Assembly (NCBI RefSeq): GCF_042477335.2
Contig: NC_091257.1
Location: 44,052,501-44,116,500 of the forward strand
Length of the DNA stretch: 64,000 nucleotides
DNA from: Ovis canadensis
Lineage: Eukaryota; Chordata; Mammalia; Artiodactyla; Bovidae
Direction of reading: 5' to 3'
In this document: positions 34,081 through 46,110 of the stretch, piece after piece
Layout of the letters: each line of letters starts with the position of its first letter
How positions within the stretch are numbered: position 1 is the first letter of the stretch
Notes under the pieces: generated by a model
What the model was told of the DNA's origin: nothing
Seen by the model: the letters and a program-made list of their open reading frames with translations, nothing else
Databases searched by the model: none
Made by a program: the position numbers and the translations under genes

Positions 34081-34650
34081 TCTGTTCTGGACGTTATTGC
34101 TGCACAACAAATACCCCCAAACTAATGGTTTAAAGAAACTGCTTTATTTTTGCTCACAATTTTGTGGTCTAGAGTTTGGGAAGAACTCAGCCGGGCTGTT
34201 GAGCTCTGATCCACGTGCATCAGCCGGGATGGCTGGGGCTGAAGGACCCCTTCCCAGGTGGTTTCCTCACCCACACTTGGAGCCCCTCTCCTACATGGCT
34301 TCTCATCCACCTGGGCCCCTTCTCATGGGCTTAGAATTCTCCCAGTATGGTGGTCTCAGGGTATTCATCCTTCTAACATGGTGAGTGGCTTCCAAAGACC
34401 AAGACAAAGCTGCCAGTCCTCTCAGAGACTGTGCCAGATCAGAAGCAGTGTCCCTTCCATCCCACCCTGTTAGTCAAAGTGGTCACAGTGTGGCCAAGTC
34501 TCAAAGGGAGGGGAAACAGCCTCCAGCTGTCTAGAGTGGCACCAGTCTGCTGTGTGTACTACCTCAGGGTCTGGCCAGAGAGGACCGAGGCAACTGCCGG
34601 ATTTGGAGAAATCGGGAGGATGCAGGACATAGAACTGTAACCACTCACTC
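34081..34650 (-). mobile_element. MaLR/MLT1-like LTR, minus
   Basis: The wording parallels 10445-10890: GCTGCACAACAAATACCCCC, then TTTTGCTCACAATTTTGTGG, and later a CAGAAGCAGTGTCCCTTCC stretch. Open frames of up to 95 codons across it are coincidental. Boundaries and family are approximate. Confidence 0.5.
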
Positions 34651-35184
34651 AGTCTGGCAAGCCCAGTGGGCACACTCAGCTTGGGTTTTGCTTGCCCAGC
34701 ATCCATGATCCAACCAGCTCTCTTCTGGCAACAGCATACTGGGGGCACCTTACCTCTTCAGTTCTCAGTTCATGTGGTTTGGGTGGGGTTAGATTACCCC
34801 TGGAGCATGTGTTTTGGGTCTGACCAGTCATCCTCAGTGCCCAGAATTTGCCTGGCACACACGAGGTGATCAGTGTGACAGAATGGAAGAAAAAGATGTT
34901 GGGTGCTTGGCCACAGGATTGTTTCAGGGATGGATATGTGATTTAAATTCTAGGACTTTCTCTAGAATGACCAGGAAAGTGGTATCCTCCTTATCCCAGA
35001 CTTGAGTTATGGGCATTAATCCTAGAGCCATAGAGAACTACCACAAACCAGGTCCCTGCAGGAGAGTGCAGCTTCCCTGGGGGAAAGGAAAGCAGAAATG
35101 AAAGAGCAGGTGGAAGTCTGGAAAACCATTCGACATCCAGCTATACCGGAAGCTAGTCTGTTCCCTGGACTATTCAGCTAAATG
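34651..35184. other. Unclassified DNA
   Basis: No gene or named repeat is recognised. Confidence 0.35.
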
Positions 35185-36040
35185 CCTAAAACCCAAACAC
35201 TGACACCACTGAATGCTGGTGAGGAGGCAGAAGAACAAGAACTCATTGATTGCTGATGGCAATTACAGCCACTTTGGAAGACAGCTTGGCAATTTCTTAA
35301 ACATACACTTACAGTGCACTCCAGCAGTTGTGCTCCTAGTGAGCTAAAAACTTAACGTTCACACAAAATCTGCTCTGGGATGTCTATGGCAGCTTTTTTT
35401 TTTTTTTTTTTTCTCCTTCTTTGTCTACACCGAGGGGCATGTGGAACTTCCCCAACCAGGGATCAAACCCGTGGCCCCTACAGTGGAAGGGTGGAATCTT
35501 AGCCACTGGACCACGAGGGAAGTCCAGGCCACTTTATTCTTGATTGCCCCAAATTAGAAACAACCAAGATTTCCTTCAATAGGAGAATGAAAAAATTAAC
35601 AGAGGCATATGCATGCAATAGACTGCACTGCTCAGGTATGAGAATAAAAATGAGCTCTCAAGGCACAGTGAGGGCTTCAGGGGAGAGAAGGCAGGAGGGA
35701 TGAATAGGGAGCACAGGGCATTTTCAGGGCAGTGAGACTGTTCTATGTGGTGTTATGTTGGCAGATACATGTCATCATACATGCGTCAAAACCCATACAA
35801 TGTACAACACAGAGAACAAACCTTAATGAAATGGACTTAGTTAATAATAATATGTCAGTATTGGTCCATCAGTTGTTACCAGTGTTCCCCACTTAATGCA
35901 AGATGTTAATAATAGAGGAAACTGTGGGGGAATGTGGGGGGAGAGATTGGGAGGAGTGGGTATGTGGAGACTATCTGTATTTTCTGTTCAATTTCCATGT
36001 AAACCTAAAATTGCTCTAAAAAATAAAGTCTATTTTTAAA
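35185..36040 (+). mobile_element. Old L1 3' end, plus, with CHR insertion
   Basis: The text follows L1 ORF2 end and 3' UTR wording: GGCAATTACAGCCACTTTGG, GAAACAACCAAGATTTCC and GCTCTAAAAAATAAAGTC at the tail. A minus CHR splits it. Confidence 0.75.
35396..35526 (-). mobile_element. CHR-type SINE, minus
   Basis: The T-run 35393-35412 is the A-tail. The complement starts GGACTTCCCTCGTGGTCCAG near 35526. Short flanks ggcagctt and ggccactt are a likely diverged duplication. Confidence 0.88.
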
Positions 36041-36559
36041 GCTTGACAGAGTCTTGATGACATCATTTGTCATAGCTTTGCCTAAAATTAGCCTAGTCTG
36101 TGGACAATGCAGCTAGAGAGTCAATGCATTCTCCTTTTAGCTTAAACAAGCTTGGGTTCATTTTTTGTCACTTGTAATCAAAAGAAGTTCTGATAGGTTT
36201 GGAGAGGAAATCCAGCATAGCGGTCAGGAAACAACATGCAGAGATGATGACAGGCCCTGACAGAGGCCCAACAGCCATCCAAGAGGGGTTTCAACAAGCT
36301 GGCGGTGCCAGGGTGGAGCTGCTGTGGCGTTGGGGATCTGAGCAGTGGCAGGCAATACACCAGCCAAAATCAGGATGCCAGGTGAGGGCCCAGGGACAGG
36401 GCTCCAGACCAGGAGATGGGGGGCAGCAGGAGCCAGGTGGGAGCCGAAGTGCTGAGCAGGTTGTCAAGACAGTCAGGTGGGGGAGTAAGGCATAAGCCGC
36501 GCACCAAGAGCAGCGGCACCTCCTCTGACCAGATACCGAATGTGTCAATTGCATGTCAC
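36041..36559. other. Unclassified DNA
   Basis: GC-moderate sequence with 98- and 108-codon frames on opposite strands and no supporting motif. Confidence 0.35.
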
Positions 36560-36775
36560 CCAGGAAGCCCTCACAGTTCCCCTTACCTTGCCTACTTTTT
36601 CTCTTACTTGCTAGCATTTCATCATTTACATGCTGTATAATTTATTTCATTACACTCTCCTCGAGGAAGCCTTGGCTTAATGAGCGGCAGCAGTCACTGT
36701 GTTTTGTTCACCAGTGAATTGAAAGTGGTACCTGGCCTATGAGAGATGTTCACCAAATATTTGTGAATTCTGAAG
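36560..36775 (+). mobile_element. L2 3' end, plus
   Basis: CTCGAGGAAGCCTTGGCTT, the tract ACTGTGTTTTGTTCACC, and TTCACCAAATATTTGTGAATT match the L2 3' untranslated end, diverged. Confidence 0.7.
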
Positions 36776-37009
36776 GGAGAGGGAAGAGGGGCAGTTGATT
36801 GCATGCATTCAAAGATCAATATTTGGTCTGGTAATAAAATTCTGGAAAGGGACTAATGGCCAGATTTTGGTTAAAATCCTCTCTGAATGATTCTCTATCA
36901 CCCCTTAGCTCCTGCCCTATCTAATTCCTTCTCTTTGGTAAGCAAACTGCCTGGAAAATACTCTGCACTCCTGGGTCTCACCTGCTTTCTCTTCTAGACT
37001 CACTGTAAT

Positions 37010-38600
37010 ACTTAAAAACCACCACTGTATTGAAAATGTTATCATAAAGGTCATTAATGGTGTCTTCCCACCAAAACCACATGCACAATTTAGTCCTTCT
37101 TAAAAATCTTCCTTGCTTCGGCTTTCACACTCTTCAGGTTTTCTTGCTGCCTCTGTTCATTTCACCCTTCTCAGGGGCTTCACAGACCCTTTCTACTCTC
37201 TTCTTGCAATGCGGACAATCCCCGCCCACCTGGTATCTATGGACCTCCTTCCCTCATCTGCTTGCTCTAGATTCTCGCTGAGTGATACAGCATCACTGTG
37301 ACATCAGCAACAATGACCACAACGGCGACAGTCTCCAACCTCCATCTCCAGCTTAGCCTACTTTCCTGAAGTTCAGATCTGCCTGTCCCTCTGCCTCCCA
37401 GCTCCCTCTACTTCAGTGTCAAACTCAGCATCGAACTCAACGTTTCCAAAATCAAACACATCCTCTCTCCCCCAGATATATGACATTACTATCCCCAAAT
37501 TGCCCAGCCCATAAACTAGAAGTCATCTGTAACTTCTCCTCCTCTTATAAACCCCATATTTAATCAGTTATCAAGTCCTGTCAATTTTATCTCCAAAGAG
37601 CTCCTAAACTATTTTTTTCTGGGATCTCTCTGTTACTCTTTCTTCCCTAGACTCCTGTAACTTCCTGAAGGGAAAGTCTTTCCCTTTAGTCTTATTCCCT
37701 GCAATTCTCAGGATAAAGTGGTGCTTCTAAAATGATTTTCCTTAAAATCCGCAAGTGATTCTCCATAATCTTCAGCATAAGATCCAGACTGCTCAGTAAA
37801 GCATGCAAAGCTTTTGTGATTTCTCTGTCACTCCATCAGCCCTCACCTGGTCCCTCCTTGCAACCACCCACAGCTGTGGAGAAGTTCCTCTTCCTGAAAC
37901 ACCCTCACCTACCTTTGCCTTGGCAATTCCCCCTTATTCCTCTAGATCTAAGTTGTGGGTCACCTCCTCTGATTAGGAATGCCAGAGCTTCTGTCAAAGC
38001 ACCCACTATACCTGTCTTATTCTGCTTTGTCTGCCTTCCCAACTAGATGGGTAACTACTGAGAAGGTCATTTTCTTTTAAACTCTATATTCCATCCCTCC
38101 CCTGCAACAAAGTTATCACAGCACCTGGCTCTTAACAAGCACTCACTGAGTGACGTAAGTCAGACGAAGACAAATAATCTTATGCTATCACTTAAATGCA
38201 GAACCTTAAAAACAACAACAACAACAACAACAGTACAATTGAACTTATTTACAAAACAGAAACAGACTCACAGACTTAGAGAATGAACTTAAGGCTACCA
38301 GAGAAGAAGGGTCGGGGAGGAATAGTTGGATATTTAAGATGGACCTATACACCCTGCTATATTTAAATCACATAACCAATGAGGACTTACTGTATAGCAC
38401 AGAGAACTCTGCTCAATATTATGCAACAATCTAAATGGGAAAATAATTTGAGAAAGAATACACACATGTATAACTGAACCACTTTGCTGTACACCTAAAA
38501 TTAACACATTGTTAATCAACTATACTCCAATATAAAATAAAAAGTTAAAAACAAACAAAACCCAAATACACCATAAATGTATACTGAATGGATGAATGTC
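37010..38600 (+). mobile_element. Long L2 fragment, plus, tail split by L1
   Basis: Degenerate L2 covers the last part of the RT region (AAAGGTCATTAATGGTGTC, later CAGTTATCAAGTCCTGTCAA), then the 3' UTR (AGATCCAGACTGCTCAG, CACAGCACCTGGCTCTTAAC). The final AATAAATGTTTGTTGAATGA-like tail is displaced to 38570-38600 by an inserted L1 end at 38148-38566. All frames are broken. Confidence 0.78.
38148..38566 (+). mobile_element. L1 3' UTR fragment inserted in L2 tail
   Basis: Ruminant L1 3' end wording includes GAACTCTGCTCAATATTATG, a CACTTTGCTGTACACCTAAA block and CAACTATACTCCAATATAAA before an A-rich tail. An (AAC)n run lies at 38211-38232. Confidence 0.85.
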
Positions 38601-39831
38601 TTTAAGCTGGGAGTGAGTATGTGAGGGTCAAGGTTAGACCTAACAGAGGCTTGTGGACATCTATCGTTCTTTCTGGACACACAGTATCTGAACCTTTCTC
38701 CTATATGTAGGGACTTCCTCCCTTTGTGACTCAGTGCAAGGCAGAGCCTCCCACTGTGGATGTTGCAGGTATCAGTAGCTCATAATCCCAGTCTTTTACC
38801 TGAAGCTATTGGCAGAGACTGTATCTTGACTTCCTGCAGTTAGCTGCTCACCCCCTCCCCCAAGACTTTGAATAGGAAGCTAGCAGCTTAAGATAGATGG
38901 AACTGGAAAGAGTGGTCATCAGGCAAATTTGCATCCCTGGCCAGCCACAGCAGTGGTGCTAGTAGCAACACCCGGTGTCTAGAGCCAGCAGAATCTGAGG
39001 AGCAGGCTGTGGCACCTGTGCTAGCAGTGGCTATAGAACTGTCTTCATGGGGTCGGTTCTACAGCACAGTTTGGAGTGCTGTTCCAGGCTGTGTGGTCCA
39101 GAGCCTAATTCCAGCTCCTCTGTAAACTACCCAGCTATCCTTTGATCAATTTCATTTCAGTCAACCAGAGTTAATTTCTGTTGCTTACACATACAAACTC
39201 TGACTGGTACCCAGAGGTTTCAAAGGTAGAACATTTAACTGAGATGCAACACAAAGAAAACCAGGGGCATCAAAGCCACAGCGGTCCCAAGTGGGCCTGT
39301 GTGACCGGCTTGCTCAAGTGCCAGCTGGCCTGGATTTTACCCCGTCCTTCAAAGCAAGGTATAAGGATAGATCTGACTATACCACTGGGATCTAGAGTAA
39401 CTTTCCTTTAAAAAAAACAACAAAAAACTTGAATGCTTGTTCTGGAGTCACATCCCTTCTGTTCTGCAGTGTTTCAGGACCTATTAAAGATTCTCAAAGG
39501 AGGTGAGGTTTGGTTCCAACCAGCCTCTCTGGGAAGGAGTCACCACCCAGGTGGAATTTGGCACTGTTTCTAAGCCAGGGAACAATGCCATTAAGAGGAA
39601 ACAAAAGCCAAGACCATGTGATCTGTCAGCCTCTTGGAAGCCAGCTTGTCTGAACTGGAACTGAGTGAGATGCTGAGGGGTGGCTGATGAGTGGGAAGTC
39701 TTTCCCTACTCACACCATCCAGTGCGCTGTGGGCTTAGCAGCCTTCAAAAAGATCCTTGCCTTTTGGCATTTCCCTGAAACTCCCTTCCCCTGTCAATTA
39801 ACCTGGCTTCTGAGATGCTAGTCTCTCATTC
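38601..39831. other. Unclassified DNA
   Basis: No gene or named repeat is recognised in this 1.2 kb. Confidence 0.35.
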
Positions 39832-41003
39832 CTGCTATGAACATTATCTTATAATTATGGTTTTCTCCGGATATATGCCCAGTAGGAGAATTGCTGGATC
39901 ATATGGTAGCCAGGGCTCCCCTGGTGGCTCAGAGGTTAAAGCGTCTGCCTGGAATGTGGGAGACCCAGGTTCGATCCCTGGGTCGGGAAGATCCCCTGGA
40001 GAAGGAAATGGCAACCCACTCCAGTACTCTTGCCTGGAGAATCCCATGGAGGGAGGAGCCTGGTAGGCTACAGTCTATGGGGGTCTCAAAAAGTTGGACA
40101 CAACTGAGCGACTTCACTATGGTAGCAGTTTTTAGTTTTTTAAGGAACCTCCAAACTGTTCTCCATAGTGGCTACACCAATTTATATTCACACGAATAGT
40201 GTTAGAAGGTTCTGTTTTCTCCACACCCCCTCTATCGTTTATTTTTTGTAGACTCTTTTAATGATAGCCATTCTGACTGGTGTGAGGTGGTACATTATCG
40301 TAGTTTTGATTTGTGTTTCCCTAATGGTGACAGTGGGCATCTTTTCATGTCTTCTTTGGACAAATGTTTATTTAGGTCTTCTGCCCATTGGGTTGTTTGT
40401 TTTTTGTTGTTGAGTTGTATGAGCTATTTGTGTATTTTAGAAATTAAGTCTTTGTCAGTCACATAATTTGCAAATATTTTCTCTCATTCTATAGGGTGTC
40501 TTTTTGCTTTGTTTTTAGTTTCCTCCTTTGTGAAAAAGCTTGTAAGATTGAATAGGTCCCATTAAAATTTTTTTTCTTTTATTTCCATTGCCTTGGGAGA
40601 CTGACCTAAGAAAATATTAGTATGATTTATGTCAAAAAAATGTTTTGCCTGTGTTGTCTTCTTGGAGTTTTATGGTGGCATGTCTTATATTTAAGTCTTT
40701 AAGTCATTTTGAGTTTATTTTGTGTATGGTGTGAGTGTATGTTCTAATTTCATTGGTTTACATGTGGTTGTCCAACTTTCCCAACACCCCTTGCTGGAGA
40801 GACTGTCTTTTCCTCATTGTATGTTCTTGCCTCTTTTGTTGAAGATTAATTAACAGGTGTGTAGGTTTATTTCCGAACTCTCTGTCTGTCCCATTGGTCC
40901 ATGTACCTGCTTTTGTGTCAATACCACAATGTTTTGACTACCATACCTTTGCAGTATTGTCTGAAGTCCAGGAGGATTATGCTTCCTGCATTTTTCTTTT
41001 GGG
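39832..41003 (-). mobile_element. Antisense L1 ORF2/3' end with Bov-tA
   Basis: The plus strand reads as the complement of the L1 ORF2 end: ATGCCCAGTAGGAGAATTGC, CTCCATAGTGGCTACACCAA and, later, CCCTTGCTGGAGAGACTGTC. It is old and broken, interrupted by a SINE at 39911-40117. Confidence 0.85.
39911..40117 (+). mobile_element. Bov-tA SINE, plus
   Basis: A complete, low-divergence copy begins CAGGGCTCCCCTGGTGGC and ends ACTGAGCGACTTCAC. The duplication tatggtagc is perfect (39902-39910 and 40118-40126). Confidence 0.96.
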
Positions 41004-43765
41004 AAAGCATTTTTAAAGCACCACAAAGCTATCAAATTGAGAACATGCTGGTCTATGAAAAGTATAAACACAACACATGACACTTATTAATATTGTCCTG
41101 GGGACATCTTGAAACTGCAGAACACAGAATGGAGCCTGTAGAACCAAACAGGCACACCTGTGCCTGAAGCACTTTGTTCTAGAGAATTCCACAGGAGGAG
41201 TCCTAGGCCAGGGGATGTGCCTACCCAGCACCCATTACCCCTTCTAAGACCAGTGAGACTCAGGACCCAGGAATTCTTGACCAAACCACCCAGGGGGAGC
41301 CTTCTTCCTCAGGTCTAGACTCCTGAGGCACAGCAAATGTGTGCACTTCTGCTAAAGAAGATGGTTCAAAGAGTGGCTCTTCAGGGAGGGATGGGGTAGC
41401 TCTGCGGTCTGCACGTGGACGGGTCCAGACACATGTGCTCAAAGTCCCATCAAGGTACAAGATGGAACCAGGGATGGCACAAAAGGGGAGCTTGACCTCA
41501 GACTTCTACTCTGGTTCCAGGCCTGCAAATGTTAGGAGCATGTCTGCCTAACACATTATTTCTATGTCAGAACATCTGTTAACAGGCTGGCCCCAGATGC
41601 TAGGGGACATCCACCAGGTCATGAGGAGGAGGAGGAGGATGGGTCCCAGCTGGGCAGATAGGGTGTGCGTATCTGCCTTCTTCCTTCCTCACTGTGGTCC
41701 CTGAAGAAAGGCTGACTCCAAACACAGAGATCCCTTCCCCCAGCCTTCCCAAACATGAGAATGTTCCAAAGCAAACCCACACATGTGGGCTCTTAGCTAT
41801 TAAACCTAGAGGATGTTTTGGGAAATCATTTGGTTTTTATATGATTTTCCATAATGGCCCTTGTCCTGTAAGGAGCCAAGTGTGTTTGATGGTCCTCTGC
41901 ATCTCTTCTTGAGCTTGCCAGTTCAGGCTAGGGGACTGCCACTGAAGAGAGGAGTCTGAATGAACCTGGGATGCCCAGCATTGGGCAGAGCCCCTGAGGG
42001 AGGCAGGTTGAGTAGAGTGGCCTGATATGCTAATCCTTTGAAAAAGTGCAGAAAGTCCTGGGATGTCTGTAGGTCCCTAGACCACCCCCAGGTACCCCAA
42101 AAGGTGTCCTTGGGTGTCCTTCTGCCCTGGTCTGTGGCCCTGAGACCTACAGGAACAGGAGGGCAAGGAAGTGTCAAGTTCTTGAGACTGCAACATACCT
42201 CAAGTGAAGTCAACCTGCGTAAGCTCCCACTTCCCCCACAGATAAGGTAATGGTGTGAACAGGGCCAGTGGCTGTGAAGACAAGGAGGCTGAAGAAAGAA
42301 GGAAAAGAATCAGAAAAGAGGTTTGATCCACAGCCTCTCTTGCTCTGGTTTGCACGTGCTTTTTGAAACACCCATCAGTCTTCCTATTTTCATTTTCACT
42401 GAACCAGGGCAAAGTTTTCCATCCCAGGTTGATGTCATCCCCAGACTGCAGTTTTCCTAATACCCCGTCTGCTGGTGCAGAGACTCTGACCTACTCATTC
42501 TAGCCTGTGAGAGCATCCTTCCTGTTTTTGCTGCAGCCTGGAATGTGATGCCTGGAAAAAGGGACTCCACCTTTTGCCTGTCAAATCTCCATGACGTCAG
42601 AGTCTCTTCCTTTTGCTCCTCACTCATCTCTTCAAAGAGGACACCTGGGAAGGGGCCAAGTGCCGGGAAGGGACTCAGCTTCACACTCAGATTTCCTTTT
42701 CCCATTCCACTTGCGAAACATTCCAATGAGAGTTTACCTCCCCTCCAGGGCCCAGTCCAGGCACAAAGGCATGTAGCTTCTGGTAACCCTTGGTTGTTAA
42801 TAGTAAGAAGAGTTTAGTACAGGATATGAACAGCCAATGCAATGGAGCTAAATCTGTGCCATGGTGTGCAAGCCTATCGTGTATCTTGGGGACTCTTGTG
42901 TGTGTGTGACAGTCTCTGACCTTAAGATGGGGTGAATAAGGCTCATGCAAACTTAACCATTCAAACAGCACATTGTACAAGAGAAAATGGGAGAATGGGC
43001 AATGTTTATCAGCCCAAGTATAATTTTAATACAGTGTAGGTGCTCCCAAACACAAAGTTTCTAGTTCAAAAGCTATTAATGATGTTATCAAAAGGGTAGT
43101 AATGAAAAGAGGGGTAATAGACTTAGTGCATGCTTACACGCACACACGCACAGTCACCACTGTGACATATGTATATGAAGTTGTATGGCTATGCTTTTCT
43201 TGACAAGCCAAGCTCTACTATTTGCTCTCAGTCAGGACAGCAGGAAGTAGGATTTAAGAAGGAGTATAAATAAAGCCCTATTATACTGAAGACACAGAGA
43301 TTAGATTAAAAAAAAATAAGTTCCAACACTCCCACACTGCAGTCATAGGCAGGTCTTCCTCAGCGTAGTTGATGATGCTTGGGCAAGGTTCACAGAGTCT
43401 AGAAGGAACTTCTAGATTTCCTGTCGAAGCCCACTGTGATTATTTAGTACTTACTTGACTTCATGGTAAACTAGCGTTCTCCTTCATGAGTTTTCCTCAC
43501 TTCCATGTTATCTTTACGGTGTATGTCTGGTGGAAGGGAAATGAGAGGAATGGGGCCAAATGAAACGATGAGGATGAATATTTATATGAGTGACTTTTTG
43601 TTATTCTGAGGTTTTACTTCACATCTGCTCTTCAGTGACACAGAGAACTTTTACTGCTTTTCAAAGAAAGAAAAAAAGTACAGTCAACTTTTCCACTTTG
43701 ATAACCAAAGGAAGTGTTTTGTGAGTTGTTTTCCAAATTGTCAACATCCTCCTCCTGCATGTAAA
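41004..43765. other. Largest tract without recognised repeats
   Basis: This 2.7 kb contains no family I recognise, unusual for this window. It holds a short (GAG)n at about 41621-41640 and a perfect CRE octamer at 42592-42599. Minus-strand frames of 89-97 codons (42457-42726, 42687-42980) and several plus frames have no recognisable domains. It could harbour conserved non-coding elements. Confidence 0.4.
42592..42599. promoter_or_regulatory. CRE octamer TGACGTCA
   Basis: A perfect palindromic cAMP-response-element octamer lies in non-repeat sequence. CpG-containing sites of this kind decay fast in methylated DNA. A single 8-mer is weak evidence, and no promoter is apparent nearby. Confidence 0.3.
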
Positions 43766-43925
43766 ATGTAACATGTGGCAGTGTTCACAGCAGCACTATT
43801 TACAATAGCCAGGATATGGAAGCAGCCTGAATGTCCCTGTATAGCCAGGGAACTCTACTTAATGCCCTGTGGTGACATGAATGAGAAGGAAATCCGAAAG
43901 GGTGGGGATATATGTGTATGTTTCA
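43766..43925 (+). mobile_element. L1 fragment, plus
   Basis: ORF2-end text (TTCACAGCAGCACTATTTAC, CAATAGCCAGGATATGGAAG) jumps near 43835 to 3' UTR text (CCCTGTGGTGACATGAATG), so an internal part is missing. A BovB interrupts it. Confidence 0.8.
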
Positions 43926-44910
43926 GCATATTTCTTAAGAAATCTATATGCAAGTCAGGAAGCAACAGTTAGAACTGGACATGGAACAACAAGCGATTCC
44001 AAATAGGAAAAGGAGTACATCAAGGCTGTATATTGTCCCCCAGCTCATTTAACTTATTTGCAGAGTACATCATGAGAAACACTGGGCTGGAGGAAGCACA
44101 AGCTGGAATCAAGATTGCCGGGAGAAATATCAATAACCTCAGATATGCAGATGACACCACCCTTATGGCAGAAAGCGAAGAGGAACTAAAGAGCTTCTTG
44201 ATGAAAGTGAAAGATGAAAGTGAAAAAGTTGGCTTAAAGCTCAACATTCAGAAAACTAAAATCATGGCATCTGGTGCCATCACTTCATGGCAAATAGATG
44301 GGGAAACAGTGGAAGCAGTGACAGACTTTATTTCTGGGGGCTCCAAGATCACTGCAGATGGTGACTGCAGACATGAAATTAAAAGACGCTTCCTCCTTGG
44401 AAGAAAAGTTATGACCAACCTAGATAGCATATTCAAAAGCAGAGACATTACTTTGCCAACAAAGGTCCATCTAGTCAAGGCTATGGTTTTTCCAGTGGTC
44501 ATGTATGGATGTGAGAGTTGGACTATAAAGAAAGCTAAGCGCCGAAGAATTGATGCTTTTGAACTGTGGTGTTGCAGAAGACTCTTGAGAGTCCCTTGGA
44601 CAGTAAGGAAATCCAACCAGTCCATCCTAAAGGAAATTAGTCCTGAATATTCATAGGAAGGACTGATGTTGAAGCTGAAACTCCAATACTTTGGCTGCCT
44701 GATGCGAAGAGCTGACTCTCTTGAAAAGACCCTGGTGCTGAGAAAGATTGAAGGTGAGAGGAGGAGGGGCCGACAGAGGATGAGATGGTTGGATGGCATC
44801 ACCAACTAAATGGACATGAGTTTGAGTAAACTCTGGGAGTTGGTGATGGATAGGGAGGCCTGGTGTGCTGCATCCATGGGGTCAGACTTGACTGAGCGAC
44901 TAAACTGAAC
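43926..44910 (+). mobile_element. BovB LINE, plus, C-terminal half
   Basis: A 5'-truncated BovB starts just ahead of RT motif B. The 207-codon frame 44033-44656 carries LRYADD (motif C), GLKLNIQKTKIM, and the [15 protein letters not shown] block. A stop at 44654-44656 precedes the usual end. The tail is at about 44895-44910. Flanking ATATGTGTATGT and ATATGTATATGT are a probable duplication in the L1. Confidence 0.92.
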
Positions 44911-44975
44911 TGATATGTATATGTATGACCGATTCATTTTACCACTGAGCCGCCAGGGTAACCTATTTAATACCA

Positions 44976-45110
44976 AAGTGAAAATGAAAGTGTTAGTTGC
45001 TCAGTCATGTCCGACTCTTTGTGACCATATGTACTGTAGCCCACCAGGCTCCTCTGTCCACAGAATTCTCCAGGCAAGAATACTGGAGTGGGTTGCCATT
45101 TCCTCCTCCA
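44976..45110 (-). mobile_element. Truncated Bov-tA/BovA SINE, minus, perfect 11-bp duplication
   Basis: Only the BovA body is present. Perfect copies of atttaatacca lie at 44965-44975 and 45111-45121. Just left of it, 44930-44962 is the tRNA-head remnant of another minus Bov-tA (ACCACTGAGCCGCCAGGG). Confidence 0.9.
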
Positions 45111-45142
45111 ATTTAATACCAGCCATGGTCCACATTGGCTTT

Positions 45143-45340
45143 CCAGGTGGCTCAGAGGTAAAGAATCTGCCTGCCAACGCAGGAGACACGGGTTCAACCC
45201 CTGGCTCAGGAAGATCCCCTGGAGGAGGAAATGGCAACCCTCTCCAGTATTCTTACTTGGAAATCCCACGGACAGAGGAGCCTGGCAGGATACAGTCCAT
45301 GTGGTTGCAAAAGAGTCAGGCACGACTGAGCAACCAAGCA
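45143..45340 (+). mobile_element. Bov-tA SINE, plus
   Basis: It begins GGCTTTCCAGGTGGCTCAGA and ends GCACGACTGAGCAAC followed by a CA-rich tail. It sits close to a minus-strand copy in a facing arrangement. Confidence 0.93.
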
Positions 45341-45399
45341 CACACACATGGTCTAAATTAAGCTTTAAATGATTCAGTGGTCTGAGACGAACCTCTTTT

Positions 45400-46110
45400 G
45401 AGCAAGAACAAGTCACACTGGGTATCAGGACAGGGTTGAGTCCAGGAGAGTGATGCTACCCCCAGAGGAATCAAAAGGAACTCAGAGCTCCCCAGTGTGC
45501 AGGCTGTGTAGTCACGGTGCTCTGGCACATCCTTAGTTTACATCCTTCCAGTCAATTCCATCATAGCTGCTCTCTCCAGGAATCACTCCATCCACTTCTT
45601 TTTTAGGCATTCTTCCCCAGAGAACACCTTTTCACTCACTGAGAATTGCTTGTAATGAGCACAAAATCTGTAACACACTCCACAGGCAGTGTGGGGCATT
45701 GCAGAGGAAAGGGAAGCCTCAAAATGTAGCAGGGTTAGGTTTTATGGGCTGAGTAATCTCATAGGCTCATGAGTGGGGTTATTACAACTATTTGGGGAAA
45801 GGGGCAGGGATTTCCAGGGATTGGACCACCACCCACTTTTTGGTCTTTGATGGTCAACCTTGGAACTGTCATAACACCTCTAGGTGTGTCATTTAGCTTG
45901 CTGGTGTGATATAATGAGCACGTATCCTGAGAATCAAGGCCTAGTCAAGTTGACCTGTCTGCCATCTTGGGTCCATTTAGCTCTAAACAGTTTATGTTTT
46001 GCCCTCAAGCTATGTCATTCTTTCAAAGACTGCGCCTTGCCCCCTTCTCTCCTGTTTCAGACTCAAGGTCTGGTTTGGGTACTGTCTATGTGAAGCAGTT
46101 CTACTACTGT
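45400..46110. mobile_element. Possible old LTR (tentative)
   Basis: The stretch near 45830-46080 (TTTTTGGTCTTTGATGGTCA, CACCTCTAGGTGTGTCATTT, then a GCCATCTTGGGTCCATTTAG block) resembles a widespread endogenous retroviral LTR, but I cannot fix family, orientation or limits. No viral gene remnant is seen. Confidence 0.3.

Noticed and set aside
38211-38232. Short direct repeats as a CRISPR-like or satellite array
   Set aside because: It is a simple (AAC)n run inside an L1 3' UTR. No spacer-repeat structure occurs anywhere in the window.
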